48,738 bases of DNA from Schinkia azotoformans LMG 9581 (GTDB taxonomy: Bacteria > Bacillota > Bacilli > Bacillales > Bacillaceae_J): the NCBI RefSeq assembly GCF_000307855.1, contig NZ_AJLR01000047.1, positions 1-48,738 on the forward strand, written 5' to 3'. Below, piece after piece: positions 34,722-43,187 of the stretch (its first letter is position 1; every line of letters begins with the position of its first letter). The notes under the pieces were generated by a model. The model was not told the DNA's origin and searched no databases. It saw nothing but the letters and a program-made list of their open reading frames with translations. Both the position numbers and the translations under genes were made by a program.

Positions 34722-36671
34722 TTATTCTGCCTTTCCTTTTCGCTGCACTTCAGCCTTAAGTGATTCAACAAATTGATCAAATGGAACTGTTTCAGAGTTG
34801 TTTTGGCCATATTTACGAACATTTACACTTTGATCTTTAATTTCATTATCGCCGACTACAAGCATGTAAGGAATCTTTTGCATTTGTGCTTCACGGATTT
34901 TATAACCGATCTTTTCGTCGCGTTCATCGATTTCAACACGGAAGCCTTCTAATTGTAATTTTTCCTGAACTTGCTTTGCATAATCAAGATGTACATCGCT
35001 TGATACTGGAATTACTTTTGCTTGAACCGGTGCTAACCATGTTGGGAAGGCCCCTTTATACTCTTCAATCAGGAAAGCCACAAAGCGTTCCATTGTTGAT
35101 ACAACTCCACGGTGGATTACAACCGGACGATGTTGTTTGCCATCTTCTCCTACATATGTTAAATCAAAACGCTCCGGCAACAAGAAGTCTAATTGAACTG
35201 TAGATAATGTTTCATCTTTTCCTAAAGCTGTTTTTACTTGAACATCAAGCTTTGGACCATAGAAGGCTGCTTCTCCTTCAGCTTCATAATAATCAAGGCC
35301 TAGATCATCCATTGCGTCCTTTAACATGGATTGAGCTTTTTCCCACATTGCATCATCATCAAAATATTTTTCCTTATCCTTAGGATCACGATAGGATAAG
35401 CGGAATGCATAATCATTAAAATTAAAATCTTTATATACCGCTAAAATTAAGTTAACTACGCGCTTAAACTCATCTTTAATTTGATCTGGACGTACAAAAA
35501 TATGAGCATCATTTAAAGTCATCCCACGTACACGTTGTAACCCGGATAGAGCTCCCGACATTTCAAATCGATGCATCGTACCAAGCTCTGCAATCCGAAT
35601 TGGCAGTTCACGATAGCTGTGCATGCTGTTTTTATAAACCATCATATGATGAGGACAGTTCATTGGACGAAGAACTAATGATTCATTGCTATCCATTTCC
35701 ATCGGCGGGTACATATCCTCTTGATAATGATCCCAGTGACCAGAAGTCTTATAAAGTTCTACATTTGCCAGAACTGGTGTATAAACATGGCTGTATCCAA
35801 GTCTTTCCTCTAAATCTACAATATATCTTTCGATTTGGCGGCGAATGGTCGCACCCTTTGGAAGCCATAGTGGAAGACCCTGCCCAACCAATTGCGATAC
35901 TGTAAATAAATTCAATTCTTTGCCAAGTTTACGGTGGTCACGTTCTTTAGCCTCTTCAAGTAATCTTAAATACTCATCCAATTGTGCTTTCTTAGGAAAA
36001 GCCGTTCCGTAAATACGCTGAAGCATTTTGTTATTGCTGTCACCGCGCCAATACGCGCCAGCAATGTTCATTAATTTAAACACTTTAAGTTTTCCTGTTG
36101 ACGGCACATGGACACCACGGCAAAGATCAAAGAATTCTCCTTGTGAATAAATTGTAATCTTTTCTCCTTCAGGGATCGCACTAATTAGCTCTACCTTTAA
36201 CGGATCACCAATTTCTTCATACATTTTAATCGCTTCTGTGCGTGTTACCTCTTGGCGTTCAACCGGTAGGTTACTATCGATAATTCGCTGCATTTCTTTT
36301 TCAATTTTAGGCAGATCTTCCGGTGTTAATGGTTGTTCCATATCAACATCATAATAAAATCCGCTTTCAATCACAGGGCCAACTCCTAATTTCACATCGC
36401 CATATAAACGCTTAATCGCTTGTGCCATTAAATGCGCTGTACTATGGCGTAGAATTTCAAGTCCATCTGGTGTGTCATATGTGACGATTTCAATCGCCCC
36501 ATCTTCTGTGATTGGAGTACGCAAATCAATTGCTTTTCCATTTAATTTTCCGGCTAAAGCATTTTTCTTTAATCCTGAGCTTATCGATGCTGCAATTTCT
36601 TCTGTAGTCGTTCCATTTGGAAACTCCTTCACAGCACCATCAGGAAACGAAACTTTAATAACTTCTGACAT
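34722..36671 (-). CDS. thrS: Threonyl-tRNA synthetase
   Basis: A 649-residue class II synthetase with four domains: N-terminal TGS ([18 protein letters not shown]), the second-editing domain ([14 protein letters not shown] with the HXXXH zinc/editing site, and the SAD motif [13 protein letters not shown]), the catalytic core (MNCPHHMM zinc ligand, motif 2 [17 protein letters not shown], motif 3 [14 protein letters not shown]) and the anticodon-binding domain. The ATG at 36671 has AAGGAG about 9 bases upstream; an in-frame ATG 42 bases further up lies in the T-box terminator. Control is by the T-box leader upstream. Confidence 0.97.
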   Translation of the reverse strand: MSEVIKVSFPDGAVKEFPNGTTTEEIAASISSGLKKNALAGKLNGKAIDLRTPITEDGAIEIVTYDTPDGLEILRHSTAHLMAQAIKRLYGDVKLGVGPVIESGFYYDVDMEQPLTPEDLPKIEKEMQRIIDSNLPVERQEVTRTEAIKMYEEIGDPLKVELISAIPEGEKITIYSQGEFFDLCRGVHVPSTGKLKVFKLMNIAGAYWRGDSNNKMLQRIYGTAFPKKAQLDEYLRLLEEAKERDHRKLGKELNLFTVSQLVGQGLPLWLPKGATIRRQIERYIVDLEERLGYSHVYTPVLANVELYKTSGHWDHYQEDMYPPMEMDSNESLVLRPMNCPHHMMVYKNSMHSYRELPIRIAELGTMHRFEMSGALSGLQRVRGMTLNDAHIFVRPDQIKDEFKRVVNLILAVYKDFNFNDYAFRLSYRDPKDKEKYFDDDAMWEKAQSMLKDAMDDLGLDYYEAEGEAAFYGPKLDVQVKTALGKDETLSTVQLDFLLPERFDLTYVGEDGKQHRPVVIHRGVVSTMERFVAFLIEEYKGAFPTWLAPVQAKVIPVSSDVHLDYAKQVQEKLQLEGFRVEIDERDEKIGYKIREAQMQKIPYMLVVGDNEIKDQSVNVRKYGQNNSETVPFDQFVESLKAEVQRKGKAE

Positions 36672-36701
36672 TTTGTTACACTCCTTTTTCTTTTGAAAAA
36701 T

Positions 36702-37101
36702 AAAAAAAAACACCCATCCCTAAAACAAGGGACGAGTGTTGGTCTCGTGGTTCCACCCTTCTTCCCACATCCGACAATTGATGAACTGCGAATCTCGTCG
36801 TCAGTTCGCTTTTTCGGTACTCACGTAGGGAAAGCCTACGCTCCGTTCCTCAAAGCTTCACTTCCTAGATCTTCTCGTTCCTGAATTGTCGGAAGATAGC
36901 ATATCAAAATATGCTTGCACTCTTCCTGTGGCTTGAAGTCAGATAACGGTTGTTGCCGTCAACGGTTCTTTCCCGTTGAAGTTTAAAGGTGGTAAGCTAC
37001 CTTTCGTGTATAGAAAGCTTGCAGCCATGGCTTTCCTCTCTAATATACCGTAAAAATAACTCATGTCCTTATCGTAACTGATTATGATTTAAAATTGCTA
37101 T
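36702..37101 (-). promoter_or_regulatory. T-box leader of thrS
   Basis: The variant T-box motif AGGGTGGAACCACG lies at 36746-36759 (minus strand), followed by a terminator stem (CACTCGTCCC with GGGATGGGTG) and a run of ten Ts at 36702-36740. About 340 bases of structured leader lie upstream. An ACC triplet near 36991-36993 is a plausible Thr specifier, assigned by eye only. Confidence 0.92.
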
Positions 37102-37107
37102 GTACGT

Positions 37108-37137
37108 ATTATATCCACATTTATCAAATAAAATCAA
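37108..37137 (-). promoter_or_regulatory. Sigma-A promoter of thrS
   Basis: On the minus strand -35 TTGATT (37132-37137), an 18-base spacer and perfect -10 TATAAT (37108-37113), at the head of the T-box leader. Confidence 0.7.
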
Positions 37138-37144
37138 GTTACTT

Positions 37145-38014
37145 TTAATTTGACATCTTTCCATCTATTTGTTTAAAAGATTGCAAAGGTTGTAGCACAA
37201 CTCGTTCTAAAAAAATGTTTTGGATCGTTTGAACTAGCCCGTGATCCATTAGGTCCGTATACAAATAAATGGTTCTAGGTGCAATGGAAATCAACGGAGC
37301 AATCACTAAAGAATCCGTATCAATATCTTCAATTTGCATGAGTTGTTCATCAATCAAATATTTTAATTCTTCATGGCTAATTTCATTTAAATTTCTATCA
37401 AAAAAGAAAAATTCCTCTTCATAGACTAAATGAATAGTTTCCATTAAGGCTTCCTTCGTATATACATAGCCACGGAGGTTTTCAACGAAGTTTTGATATT
37501 CCTGCTCCAGTTTATATTCATCAATGGCTGCTTCAATGTATTGAACTAGACGAAATCGATACTCCTTTAAGCGAAATTGTAAAAACGATTCAAATGAAAA
37601 TGAAACACTAGCCGTTAAAAAATCCTGTAATGCATTTTCGATCATTTTTTCCCTAGGTAGATGTTCATTCATTTCGGAAATCATCGGAACCTCATGTTTT
37701 TCACCGTCAATGATTGATCTTGCTATCGACATAATTTGGCGCTGTTCCTCCTCATCAGAAAAATAAAACATATTTCGGATCATTTCCTTCATCCAGCGCA
37801 CTTCAACTATTTTTATGATGTATTTTAATAACACCGGTATAATGACAGTAGAAATAACGGTTTCAAATGATTCTTTAAAATTTATTTTCACGAGCACCTT
37901 AGGCTCATAAATAATATTTAAATGAACATGCTCGGTATTAGGATGGTTATGTTCTTTTATTAGTTGAAAAAGTAAAGCTGCGTCCTTCTTTTCACGAAAT
38001 TGTATTGTAATCAT
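37145..38014 (-). CDS. ytxC: Sporulation-associated protein YtxC
   Basis: A 289-residue protein matching the YtxC family by position upstream of thrS and by sequence (FYFSDEEEQRQIMSIARSI near residues 88-106, then FLQFRLKEYRFRLVQYIEAAIDEY in short form LKEYRFRLVQYIEAAIDEYK). The family occurs in spore formers and has no established function; one short hydrophobic stretch lies near residues 53-70. GGGGG purines precede ATG. In B. subtilis it directly follows dnaB-dnaI; here the two-gene module takes the place of dnaI. Confidence 0.88.
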   Translation of the reverse strand: MITIQFREKKDAALLFQLIKEHNHPNTEHVHLNIIYEPKVLVKINFKESFETVISTVIIPVLLKYIIKIVEVRWMKEMIRNMFYFSDEEEQRQIMSIARSIIDGEKHEVPMISEMNEHLPREKMIENALQDFLTASVSFSFESFLQFRLKEYRFRLVQYIEAAIDEYKLEQEYQNFVENLRGYVYTKEALMETIHLVYEEEFFFFDRNLNEISHEELKYLIDEQLMQIEDIDTDSLVIAPLISIAPRTIYLYTDLMDHGLVQTIQNIFLERVVLQPLQSFKQIDGKMSN

Positions 38015-38110
38015 TTTTATATGGTCCCCCTTTTGCTGTTTTCACAGCAAATACCTGTTACATGTATATGGGGACAACTTGGAAAAAATGATTAAAAATT
38101 TGCAAAGGAA

Positions 38111-38135
38111 AGCGCTAGTCACAGGGACTAGCGCT
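38111..38135 (-). terminator. Perfect hairpin after the DnaC-type gene
   Basis: AGCGCTAGTC and GACTAGCGCT, loop of five bases, about 65 bases downstream of the DnaC-type gene. On the minus strand it is followed by TTTCCTTTG, a weak U-tract. It separates the primosome block from ytxC. A short palindrome, ATTACT-T-AGTAAT, lies nearby at 38173-38185. Confidence 0.5.
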
Positions 38136-38200
38136 AATTGTAGACAAAAATTTTCTTATTTGATTTGCGTATATTACTTAGTAATTATGCTAAAAATATA

Positions 38201-39043
38201 TTATCTCCAATTTTTTATATTTTGGGCACTTTTAAATCTATAATCAGGGCCCTCCACTTTTAAGACTGTCGCATTTCTAACAACTCTTGATGTATTTCTT
38301 TTTCCAAATTGATCTTCAAAGCCTGCGAAATTCAAATTAGTTGTAATAACGGTATGCTTTCCCATTCGATCGTCCAATAATTCAAAAATAAACTTTATAT
38401 CATAGTCAGATCCTAACTCAGCACCTAAGTCATCCAATACCAAAACATCAATTTCTCTCATCATTGACAAAATGTCATACGAGCTCAAATCACTACTACC
38501 ATTCCGATTAAAGGACTCTTTAATAAGAGTTATCAGTTTTGGAACATTAATAAATAAAGAACTTGCATGATGTTTTTCCATCATTACTTTTGTAATAGAA
38601 ACACCTAAATGTGATTTTCCTCTACCTGGCTCACCGTATAATATTAAGTTTTCCGGTCTATCCTTATTAAAATTCAAACAATACTGAACACAACTTTGCC
38701 AAGCTATATTTTGGGAGGGGTCTTGAGCCTCAAAACTCTCGAAGCTTGCTTTTGTTAAATCAAGATTAATTAAAGAGTATTTATCAAAATACTTAAACAC
38801 CTTATCTATTTTCAAACTTTCATTTTCTTTTTTTATTTTATCAGCTAATTCAATATCCGCACATTTACACCCAATTTTAAATTGCTGAATTTTTCCTTTA
38901 TTAATACCTCCCAAAACCGGTATTTGCTTAATTGTCACCTGTTCGCTACATCCACTACAAACTGTCTTTTCAATTGTTTTAATTTCCCCACCCGGAAAAG
39001 TATCTTCAAGTAATTGTTCAATTACTTTATCAACTCTTTTCAC
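38201..39043 (-). CDS. DnaC-type AAA+ helicase loader (phage/plasmid style) at the dnaI position
   Basis: A 280-residue ATPase. The N-terminus has a zinc-site pattern, Cys29-X2-Cys32 and Cys59-X-Cys61. The AAA+ core follows: Walker A GEPGRGKS (137-144), Walker B VLVLDDLG (200-207), sensor 1 in ITTNL (233-237) and Arg-finger candidates in SRVVRNA (252-258). The layout is that of DnaC/DnaI loaders, which place the replicative helicase on DNA. It differs from Bacillus DnaI (about 311 residues, with a longer N-domain and a different zinc pattern) and looks closer to phage or plasmid DnaC proteins. It starts at GTG 39043, overlapping the previous stop (TAGTG), with AAGGAG 10 bases upstream. IstB of IS21 is unlikely: no transposase is present. 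Loader function is inferred. Confidence 0.85.
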   Translation of the reverse strand: MKRVDKVIEQLLEDTFPGGEIKTIEKTVCSGCSEQVTIKQIPVLGGINKGKIQQFKIGCKCADIELADKIKKENESLKIDKVFKYFDKYSLINLDLTKASFESFEAQDPSQNIAWQSCVQYCLNFNKDRPENLILYGEPGRGKSHLGVSITKVMMEKHHASSLFINVPKLITLIKESFNRNGSSDLSSYDILSMMREIDVLVLDDLGAELGSDYDIKFIFELLDDRMGKHTVITTNLNFAGFEDQFGKRNTSRVVRNATVLKVEGPDYRFKSAQNIKNWR

Positions 39044-40236
39044 TATTTATCTTCTCCTTTATTTTTTAACTGGTCTAGAAATTCTAACCTTCTTTGTTCC
39101 ATTTCTTCTTTTTCTTGAAGTGAAAACTCATATTCTTCATATGTTGGAATTACACTCTCGGTATCTATCTCTTTACCTTTTAATCGAAGATGTTTACGAA
39201 GTTGAGGATTGTTACGTAACTGTTCCTTTTTCCGTTCTTTTGCACCTGTTACAATTGTTTCCCTTATTGCTTTTAATCTATCATTTTTTCTAGCATCTAG
39301 TTGTTCTACCTCTAATTTAGCTACCAAATGTTTGCTGTATATTTCAGCAAAATTCTTAATCGGTTCCTTTTCTAATAACATTAACTCTAAAATTTCAACA
39401 AACTTATATGGCGTAATCAGTCTGTAATATAACCTGTACATTTCTATTGCAGCTTCTATTTTTATATCTCGAACTTTAAGAGATTGATAGCGTTGATTCA
39501 TCTTTTTTATCGTCTTATCATTTTCAAACCATGTTTGTAAAAACTTTGGAATTTTCTTCACAGAATTTTCTTGATGAATGTATTGTAAATATATATTTCG
39601 AAAAGTCTCTTCAAAGTTAGTAATTTCTTTCAAATGGTACTTTAAAATTGCATCAAGGGTTTCAATGAAAGCTGAATCATTTATTTTTCCAGCTACAACA
39701 GCATATTGTTTTTCGATATCTGTAACTTTAATATCAATATATCCAATTCGTTCGTGTCTTTTTTTGATTTTCTGAGTATTCCTATCCAACCAAAGGAAAA
39801 TGAAATTGGGGGTCAGAGGTTTTTCCTTTTTAAATACAGTACAATTTTCTTCAAATAAACGAACTTTTTGAAGCGGCTTTACTGATAATTCGAACCTATT
39901 TGAAGGATAAGGGTATACTATGATTGAAATGTCGTTTTCTCCTTCAGACAACTCAATAAATTCATATTCATATAGTGGCTTAATAATTGAAGATATTATA
40001 TTGTCCAAATTCATTTTAAAATGCTTTATTAATGACTCTATTGATAAGGGAATATGCTCAATTTCAAAATTATTTTGGCCCGATTGAAAACTCCATGCAT
40101 ACATTTTAATCCAAGCACAATAAGCTTTCTCTCCTAATTTGTCAATCCAGTCATCTGCAACTATAAAATAACTTGAAGGAAGCATCATTTGTGCACGAGT
40201 ATTTTCACGAGCTTTAAAAGATAATGATTTCCCCAT
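39043..40236 (-). CDS. Unrecognised protein with winged-helix-like N-terminus, in primosome cluster
   Basis: A 397-residue protein I do not recognise. The first 110 residues read like a winged-helix replication-initiator or DnaD-type N-domain: SYFIVADDWIDKLGEKAYCAW, then IPLSIESLIKHFKMNLDNIIS, then LYEYEFIELSE and a beta-wing IIVYPYP. The middle is helical. The C-terminus is highly charged and probably coiled (KERKKEQLRNNPQLRKHL, EEKEEMEQRRLEFLDQL in pieces). GGGAGG lies 7 bases before ATG. It sits 54 bases after dnaB and overlaps the DnaC-type gene by one base, so it is almost certainly a partner of that loader. A primosome or origin-binding role is an inference from context. Confidence 0.8.
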   Translation of the reverse strand: MGKSLSFKARENTRAQMMLPSSYFIVADDWIDKLGEKAYCAWIKMYAWSFQSGQNNFEIEHIPLSIESLIKHFKMNLDNIISSIIKPLYEYEFIELSEGENDISIIVYPYPSNRFELSVKPLQKVRLFEENCTVFKKEKPLTPNFIFLWLDRNTQKIKKRHERIGYIDIKVTDIEKQYAVVAGKINDSAFIETLDAILKYHLKEITNFEETFRNIYLQYIHQENSVKKIPKFLQTWFENDKTIKKMNQRYQSLKVRDIKIEAAIEMYRLYYRLITPYKFVEILELMLLEKEPIKNFAEIYSKHLVAKLEVEQLDARKNDRLKAIRETIVTGAKERKKEQLRNNPQLRKHLRLKGKEIDTESVIPTYEEYEFSLQEKEEMEQRRLEFLDQLKNKGEDK

Positions 40237-40290
40237 TTAAAAACCTCCCAATATTCATCCTTTTTGCCCTAATATTCAAATCATAGCACC

Positions 40291-41661
40291 TTAATCCTTC
40301 TTTCCCTCTAGCCAATCCAACAATTCTTTTCTTAGTTCATGATCATCTCTTACAATTTCATCTGAAGAAGAAAAAGAATTAACATCATCATTCTCTATAC
40401 TAGAGCTTGGGAATTTCGAATTATTTTTTCGTTTGAGTTGTGCCCACTCTTGATAGTTACGATGTTCTTCCTTTGCAAGGTCCATTGCTTCTTTTACCGT
40501 TTTTACTTTTTTTCTCGCCCAATGCGAAGCAACTTTATCCACATAATTTTTGGTAAGTTTCATATCACTTCTAAGCATGACAAAGTAAATCAGAACATTT
40601 ACGACTCCAGGATTTAGTTTTTGGTTAAACATCACATTTTCAATAATTTTAAGATCACTAACTGAGGGTTCAGCTCCGCCTGAAATGGAGACTAACAATT
40701 GATATGGAGAAATATTTTCTAGCTGATTTATTAATTGTTCCTCTTTATTTTGCGGATCTTTTAGGTTCATTGTTCGATAATTCAATGGTTGTATTCTTTC
40801 CACTAACCTTGGCAAAGCCTCTCCATGCGAAAATTGATAAAAATCGCGAGCAGCTTTTCTCAATTGTTCAATATTTATTTCATCTTTTTCATCTATCGCC
40901 TGAAGTACGATACTTTTCATTTCAATTGTATTAAAAGAATAGATAAAGGATAGCTTAGCAATAACCTCTCTAACCTTTGGATTAAATGCTTTTAATGAAA
41001 TTAACGAGTCGGATATACCCGCAAAAAATAAATCGAAATCAAAATTATCTTTAGATACAAAAATGTCTGGTGCATCATTTCTAATTATAAATTCATTATG
41101 ATTATCTACTGTAAGGTCATTAGACAATTCATTTTCAGATGTCTTTAACTCAGAAGGATTTAACGACATAAAAACATCGGTAAAACTACTTGTGACATCT
41201 TTATAATCACTTTCATTAAGACTCTTATCTGTGAAAAAATGTTTTATTTTATTAAAGCTTGTCTTGCTCAAACGATTATAAAAATATATATTCAGTAAAC
41301 CATCGTTAAAAAAGTTTTCTGGAGATAGGGGAGGTTGAAGTTCATAAATATATGTTTTAGTTTCCCCATCCTTTAAATATGTTTTTAACAGTCCTATTCC
41401 TTCAAGTTTTTTTCTTTCATTAAGTATAGAATCCAAATTAATTTGCATCAAATTCATTAGGTGATAATGTTTATTTTTATCACCCCATAATCGATTAACA
41501 TCAATTTCACTCCAAAGGGTCATGTACAAGCTATAACAAAGCGCACCAATTAAAGGTTGATATAATAATGTCAGTACTTTCCGGTCAAAGTCTTGAAGAA
41601 TCCCATTTGTTCTGACAATATAGTCATCTATCGGGAGCAATTCCTTCCAATGCTCGCTCAT
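40291..41661 (-). CDS. dnaB: Replication initiation and membrane attachment protein DnaB (helicase loader)
   Basis: A 456-residue Firmicutes DnaB, the co-loader that works with DnaD and DnaI at oriC and at stalled forks. It begins SEHWKELLPIDDYIVRTNG and has ILQDFDRKVLTLLYQPLIG and SLYMTLWSEID (residues about 20-60), the winged-helix N-domain, then a DnaD-like C-domain (SPYQLLVSISGGAEPSVSDL to NPGVVNVLIYFVMLRSD, and HWARKKVKTVKEAMDLAK). The tail is Ser/Asp-rich and ends LLDWLEGKKD. ATG 41661 is chosen, with AAGGTGG about 8 bases upstream. A hairpin separates it from nrdR, while the following two genes appear to be co-transcribed. Confidence 0.92.
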   Translation of the reverse strand: MSEHWKELLPIDDYIVRTNGILQDFDRKVLTLLYQPLIGALCYSLYMTLWSEIDVNRLWGDKNKHYHLMNLMQINLDSILNERKKLEGIGLLKTYLKDGETKTYIYELQPPLSPENFFNDGLLNIYFYNRLSKTSFNKIKHFFTDKSLNESDYKDVTSSFTDVFMSLNPSELKTSENELSNDLTVDNHNEFIIRNDAPDIFVSKDNFDFDLFFAGISDSLISLKAFNPKVREVIAKLSFIYSFNTIEMKSIVLQAIDEKDEINIEQLRKAARDFYQFSHGEALPRLVERIQPLNYRTMNLKDPQNKEEQLINQLENISPYQLLVSISGGAEPSVSDLKIIENVMFNQKLNPGVVNVLIYFVMLRSDMKLTKNYVDKVASHWARKKVKTVKEAMDLAKEEHRNYQEWAQLKRKNNSKFPSSSIENDDVNSFSSSDEIVRDDHELRKELLDWLEGKKD

Positions 41662-41703
41662 GTATAACCCCACCTTCTTGTTAATCCTAAAAAATTATGA
41701 ATT

Positions 41704-41740
41704 GAAAAGGGAAAAAGAGCTTTCTTATCGAGAAGCCCTT
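41704..41740 (-). terminator. Hairpin between nrdR and dnaB
   Basis: On the minus strand GGGCTT and AAGCTC pair around an inner CTCGATAAG region, followed by TTTTTCCCTTTTC. It has the form of a modest terminator a few bases past nrdR, so dnaB would need its own promoter or read-through; I see no strong promoter in the gap. Confidence 0.5.
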
Positions 41741-41742
41741 TT

Positions 41743-42198
41743 CTAATCCTTTTTTATTAATTCCTTTAGTTCATCAATAAACACATTAATATCTTTAAAT
41801 TGTCTATATACAGAAGCAAAGCGTACGTAAGCTACCTCATCTACCTTTGCTAATTGATCCATGACCATTTCACCAATTGCTTCACTTTTAAATTCTGAGA
41901 TTCCTTGATTACGTAATTCTTTTTCTATATCACTGACAATGTCCTCTAGAGTTTGCAGGGGAACAGGCCTTTTTTCGCATGCCTTAATGAGGCCTCTCAG
42001 CATCTTCTCTCTACTGAATTCCTCTCGTGTTCCACCCTTTTTCACAACAACTAATGGGGTCTCCTCAACCTTTTCAAATGTTGTAAATCTGTATTGGCAT
42101 TTTTCACATTCTCTTCTTCTGCGAATGGATCGTCCGTCTTCTACTGGGCGTGAATCGAGAACTCTTGTCCCATTATATTGGCAATGTGGACATCTCAT
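41743..42198 (-). CDS. nrdR: Transcriptional repressor NrdR
   Basis: A 151-residue zinc-ribbon plus ATP-cone repressor of ribonucleotide reductase genes. Zinc ligands are Cys3, Cys6, Cys31 and Cys34 (CPHC and CEKC); RSIRRRREC is the basic DNA-contact region; the ATP-cone spans about residues 49-139 ([18 protein letters not shown] in short form [12 protein letters not shown]). The ATG at 42198 is preceded by CGGAG at 8 bases, and upstream in-frame codons run into the repeat. It sits between a family 2 repeat and dnaB. Confidence 0.95.
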   Translation of the reverse strand: MRCPHCQYNGTRVLDSRPVEDGRSIRRRRECEKCQYRFTTFEKVEETPLVVVKKGGTREEFSREKMLRGLIKACEKRPVPLQTLEDIVSDIEKELRNQGISEFKSEAIGEMVMDQLAKVDEVAYVRFASVYRQFKDINVFIDELKELIKKD

Positions 42199-42288
42199 AA
42201 AATCAACTCCGTCAATTGGCGATAAACTTTTCTTACTTATATGATATATAAAATTTGTTATGTTCACAAGTTTTTTTATTGGTAAATT

Positions 42289-42435
42289 AGAAAAGCGGAA
42301 GCGACCGTTCAGCGACGAACAAACTGGAGCACTTCGCAATGAGATAAAGGAAACACAGCGAGGTACGAGCTGATGTTGACTTATCGTAGTGAAGAAGTGT
42401 GAAGTTTGCTAGTCGCTGGGAGCTGGAGCTAGACA
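42289..42435 (-). repeat. Dispersed repeat family 2, full copy (147 bp) between speD and nrdR
   Basis: Same length as the copy at 33000-33146 but in the opposite orientation. On the minus strand it begins TGTCTAGCTCCAGCTCCC and ends CGGTCGCTTCCGCTTTTCT. The stem pair TAAACT/AGTTTA of the other copy is CAAACT/AGTTTG here, a compensatory change. It abuts the U-tract of the speD terminator. Confidence 0.88.
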
Positions 42436-42463
42436 AAAAAAGAGAGACACGCCTATGCCTCTC
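42435..42463 (-). terminator. Intrinsic terminator of speD
   Basis: On the minus strand GAGAGGCA and TGTCTCTC (one G-U) around a short loop, then TTTTTTT, 17 bases past the speD stop. Confidence 0.82.
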
Positions 42464-42479
42464 ATTGTAATTTTCATCA

Positions 42480-42863
42480 TTATAAAGCTTTTCCAACATT
42501 TTGATTAATTTGTACTGGACCCATTCCACGTGGTACTTCTATATTCTCACGTGTAATCGCTTCAAGTTCATCGGCAATATAATCCGCCGCTACATTGGGA
42601 TCAATTCGATCACCACAAGTATATACATCTATACTTGCATAACCATGCTCTGGAAAGCTATGAATGGTTAAATGTGACTCAGAGATGATTACTACACCAC
42701 TTACACCTTGTGGAGCAAACTTATGAAAAGCTACCTCTCTAATCTCAGCACCAGCCTTAAGGGCTGCGTCAACAAACGTCTGTTCAATCAAGTTGATGTC
42801 GTTCAGCTTTTCAACATTACAACCCCAAAGCTCCGAAATAACATGACGACCGATCGTATCCAT
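42480..42863 (-). CDS. speD: S-adenosylmethionine decarboxylase proenzyme
   Basis: A 127-residue pyruvoyl enzyme that makes decarboxylated SAM for spermidine synthesis. Self-cleavage should occur between Glu62 and Ser63 in [13 protein letters not shown], with Ser63 becoming the pyruvoyl group. His68 and the Cys of VYTCGD complete the active site. AGGGGGAC precedes ATG. It lies downstream of gapB as in B. subtilis, but a repeat and a long leader now separate the two, and gapB has a terminator. Confidence 0.95.
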   Translation of the reverse strand: MDTIGRHVISELWGCNVEKLNDINLIEQTFVDAALKAGAEIREVAFHKFAPQGVSGVVIISESHLTIHSFPEHGYASIDVYTCGDRIDPNVAADYIADELEAITRENIEVPRGMGPVQINQNVGKAL

Positions 42864-42975
42864 AGTACGTCCCCCTCTTCTAATAGAATTTTGGAAAGTC
42901 TACCGAAGCGTTATGCTGACTACAACGGGGGAAAGTTAGTCCTCAGAGGTCCTAACCCTTTAAGTAGCCACATTT
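42864..42975 (-). promoter_or_regulatory. Structured leader of speD (unidentified)
   Basis: The minus-strand leader contains a hairpin, GTTAG-GA-CCTC-T-GAGG-A-CTAAC, inside a weaker GGG/CCC clamp (about 42929-42960). It is followed by CCCCCGTTGTAGTC and a repeated ACTTTCC, ending at the RBS. I could not match it to a known riboswitch. Confidence 0.35.
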
Positions 42976-42992
42976 TTTTCTTCGTTATATTG

Positions 42993-43064
42993 TCAAATGC
43001 GCCTTGGTGTATTGGCGCCCAGAGTTTTTCGAGCAAGCTCGAAAAACTACCGATGAATAAAGTT
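42993..43064 (-). repeat. Dispersed repeat family 1, copy C (72 bp, internally deleted)
   Basis: Reads TCAAATGCGCCTTGG, then the hairpin TTTTTCGAGC-AA-GCTCGAAAAA, ACTACC, then directly TGAATAAAGTT. The central part of about 120 bp present in copies A and B is missing. It lies between gapB and speD. Confidence 0.8.
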
Positions 43065-43145
43065 TACACGATTCATAGTATACGTTCTTTATTATGCTTT
43101 TGCAACTATTTACCAAACATTTATCTTTATAATGTATACAATATA

Positions 43146-43176
43146 TAAAAAACAGATGATCAAATGACCATCTGTC
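43146..43176 (-). terminator. Intrinsic terminator of gapB
   Basis: On the minus strand ACAGATGG, loop, CATCTGT then TTTTTT, just after the gapB stop. Confidence 0.78.
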
Positions 43177-43187
43177 TATTTTGTGCT

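Noticed and set aside
38201-40236. Idea that the two unusual replication genes are an IS21-type insertion or part of a prophage
   Set aside because: No IstA-like transposase, integrase, capsid gene or terminal inverted repeats are visible; flanking genes are intact and co-oriented.
42287-42529. 80-codon minus-strand frame across the family 2 repeat
   Set aside because: It runs out of the end of speD in another frame and through the repeat, so it is not a protein gene.
42708-43148. 146-codon open frame on the plus strand across speD, its leader and repeat C
   Set aside because: It overlaps speD in antisense and translates the repeat; no family features.
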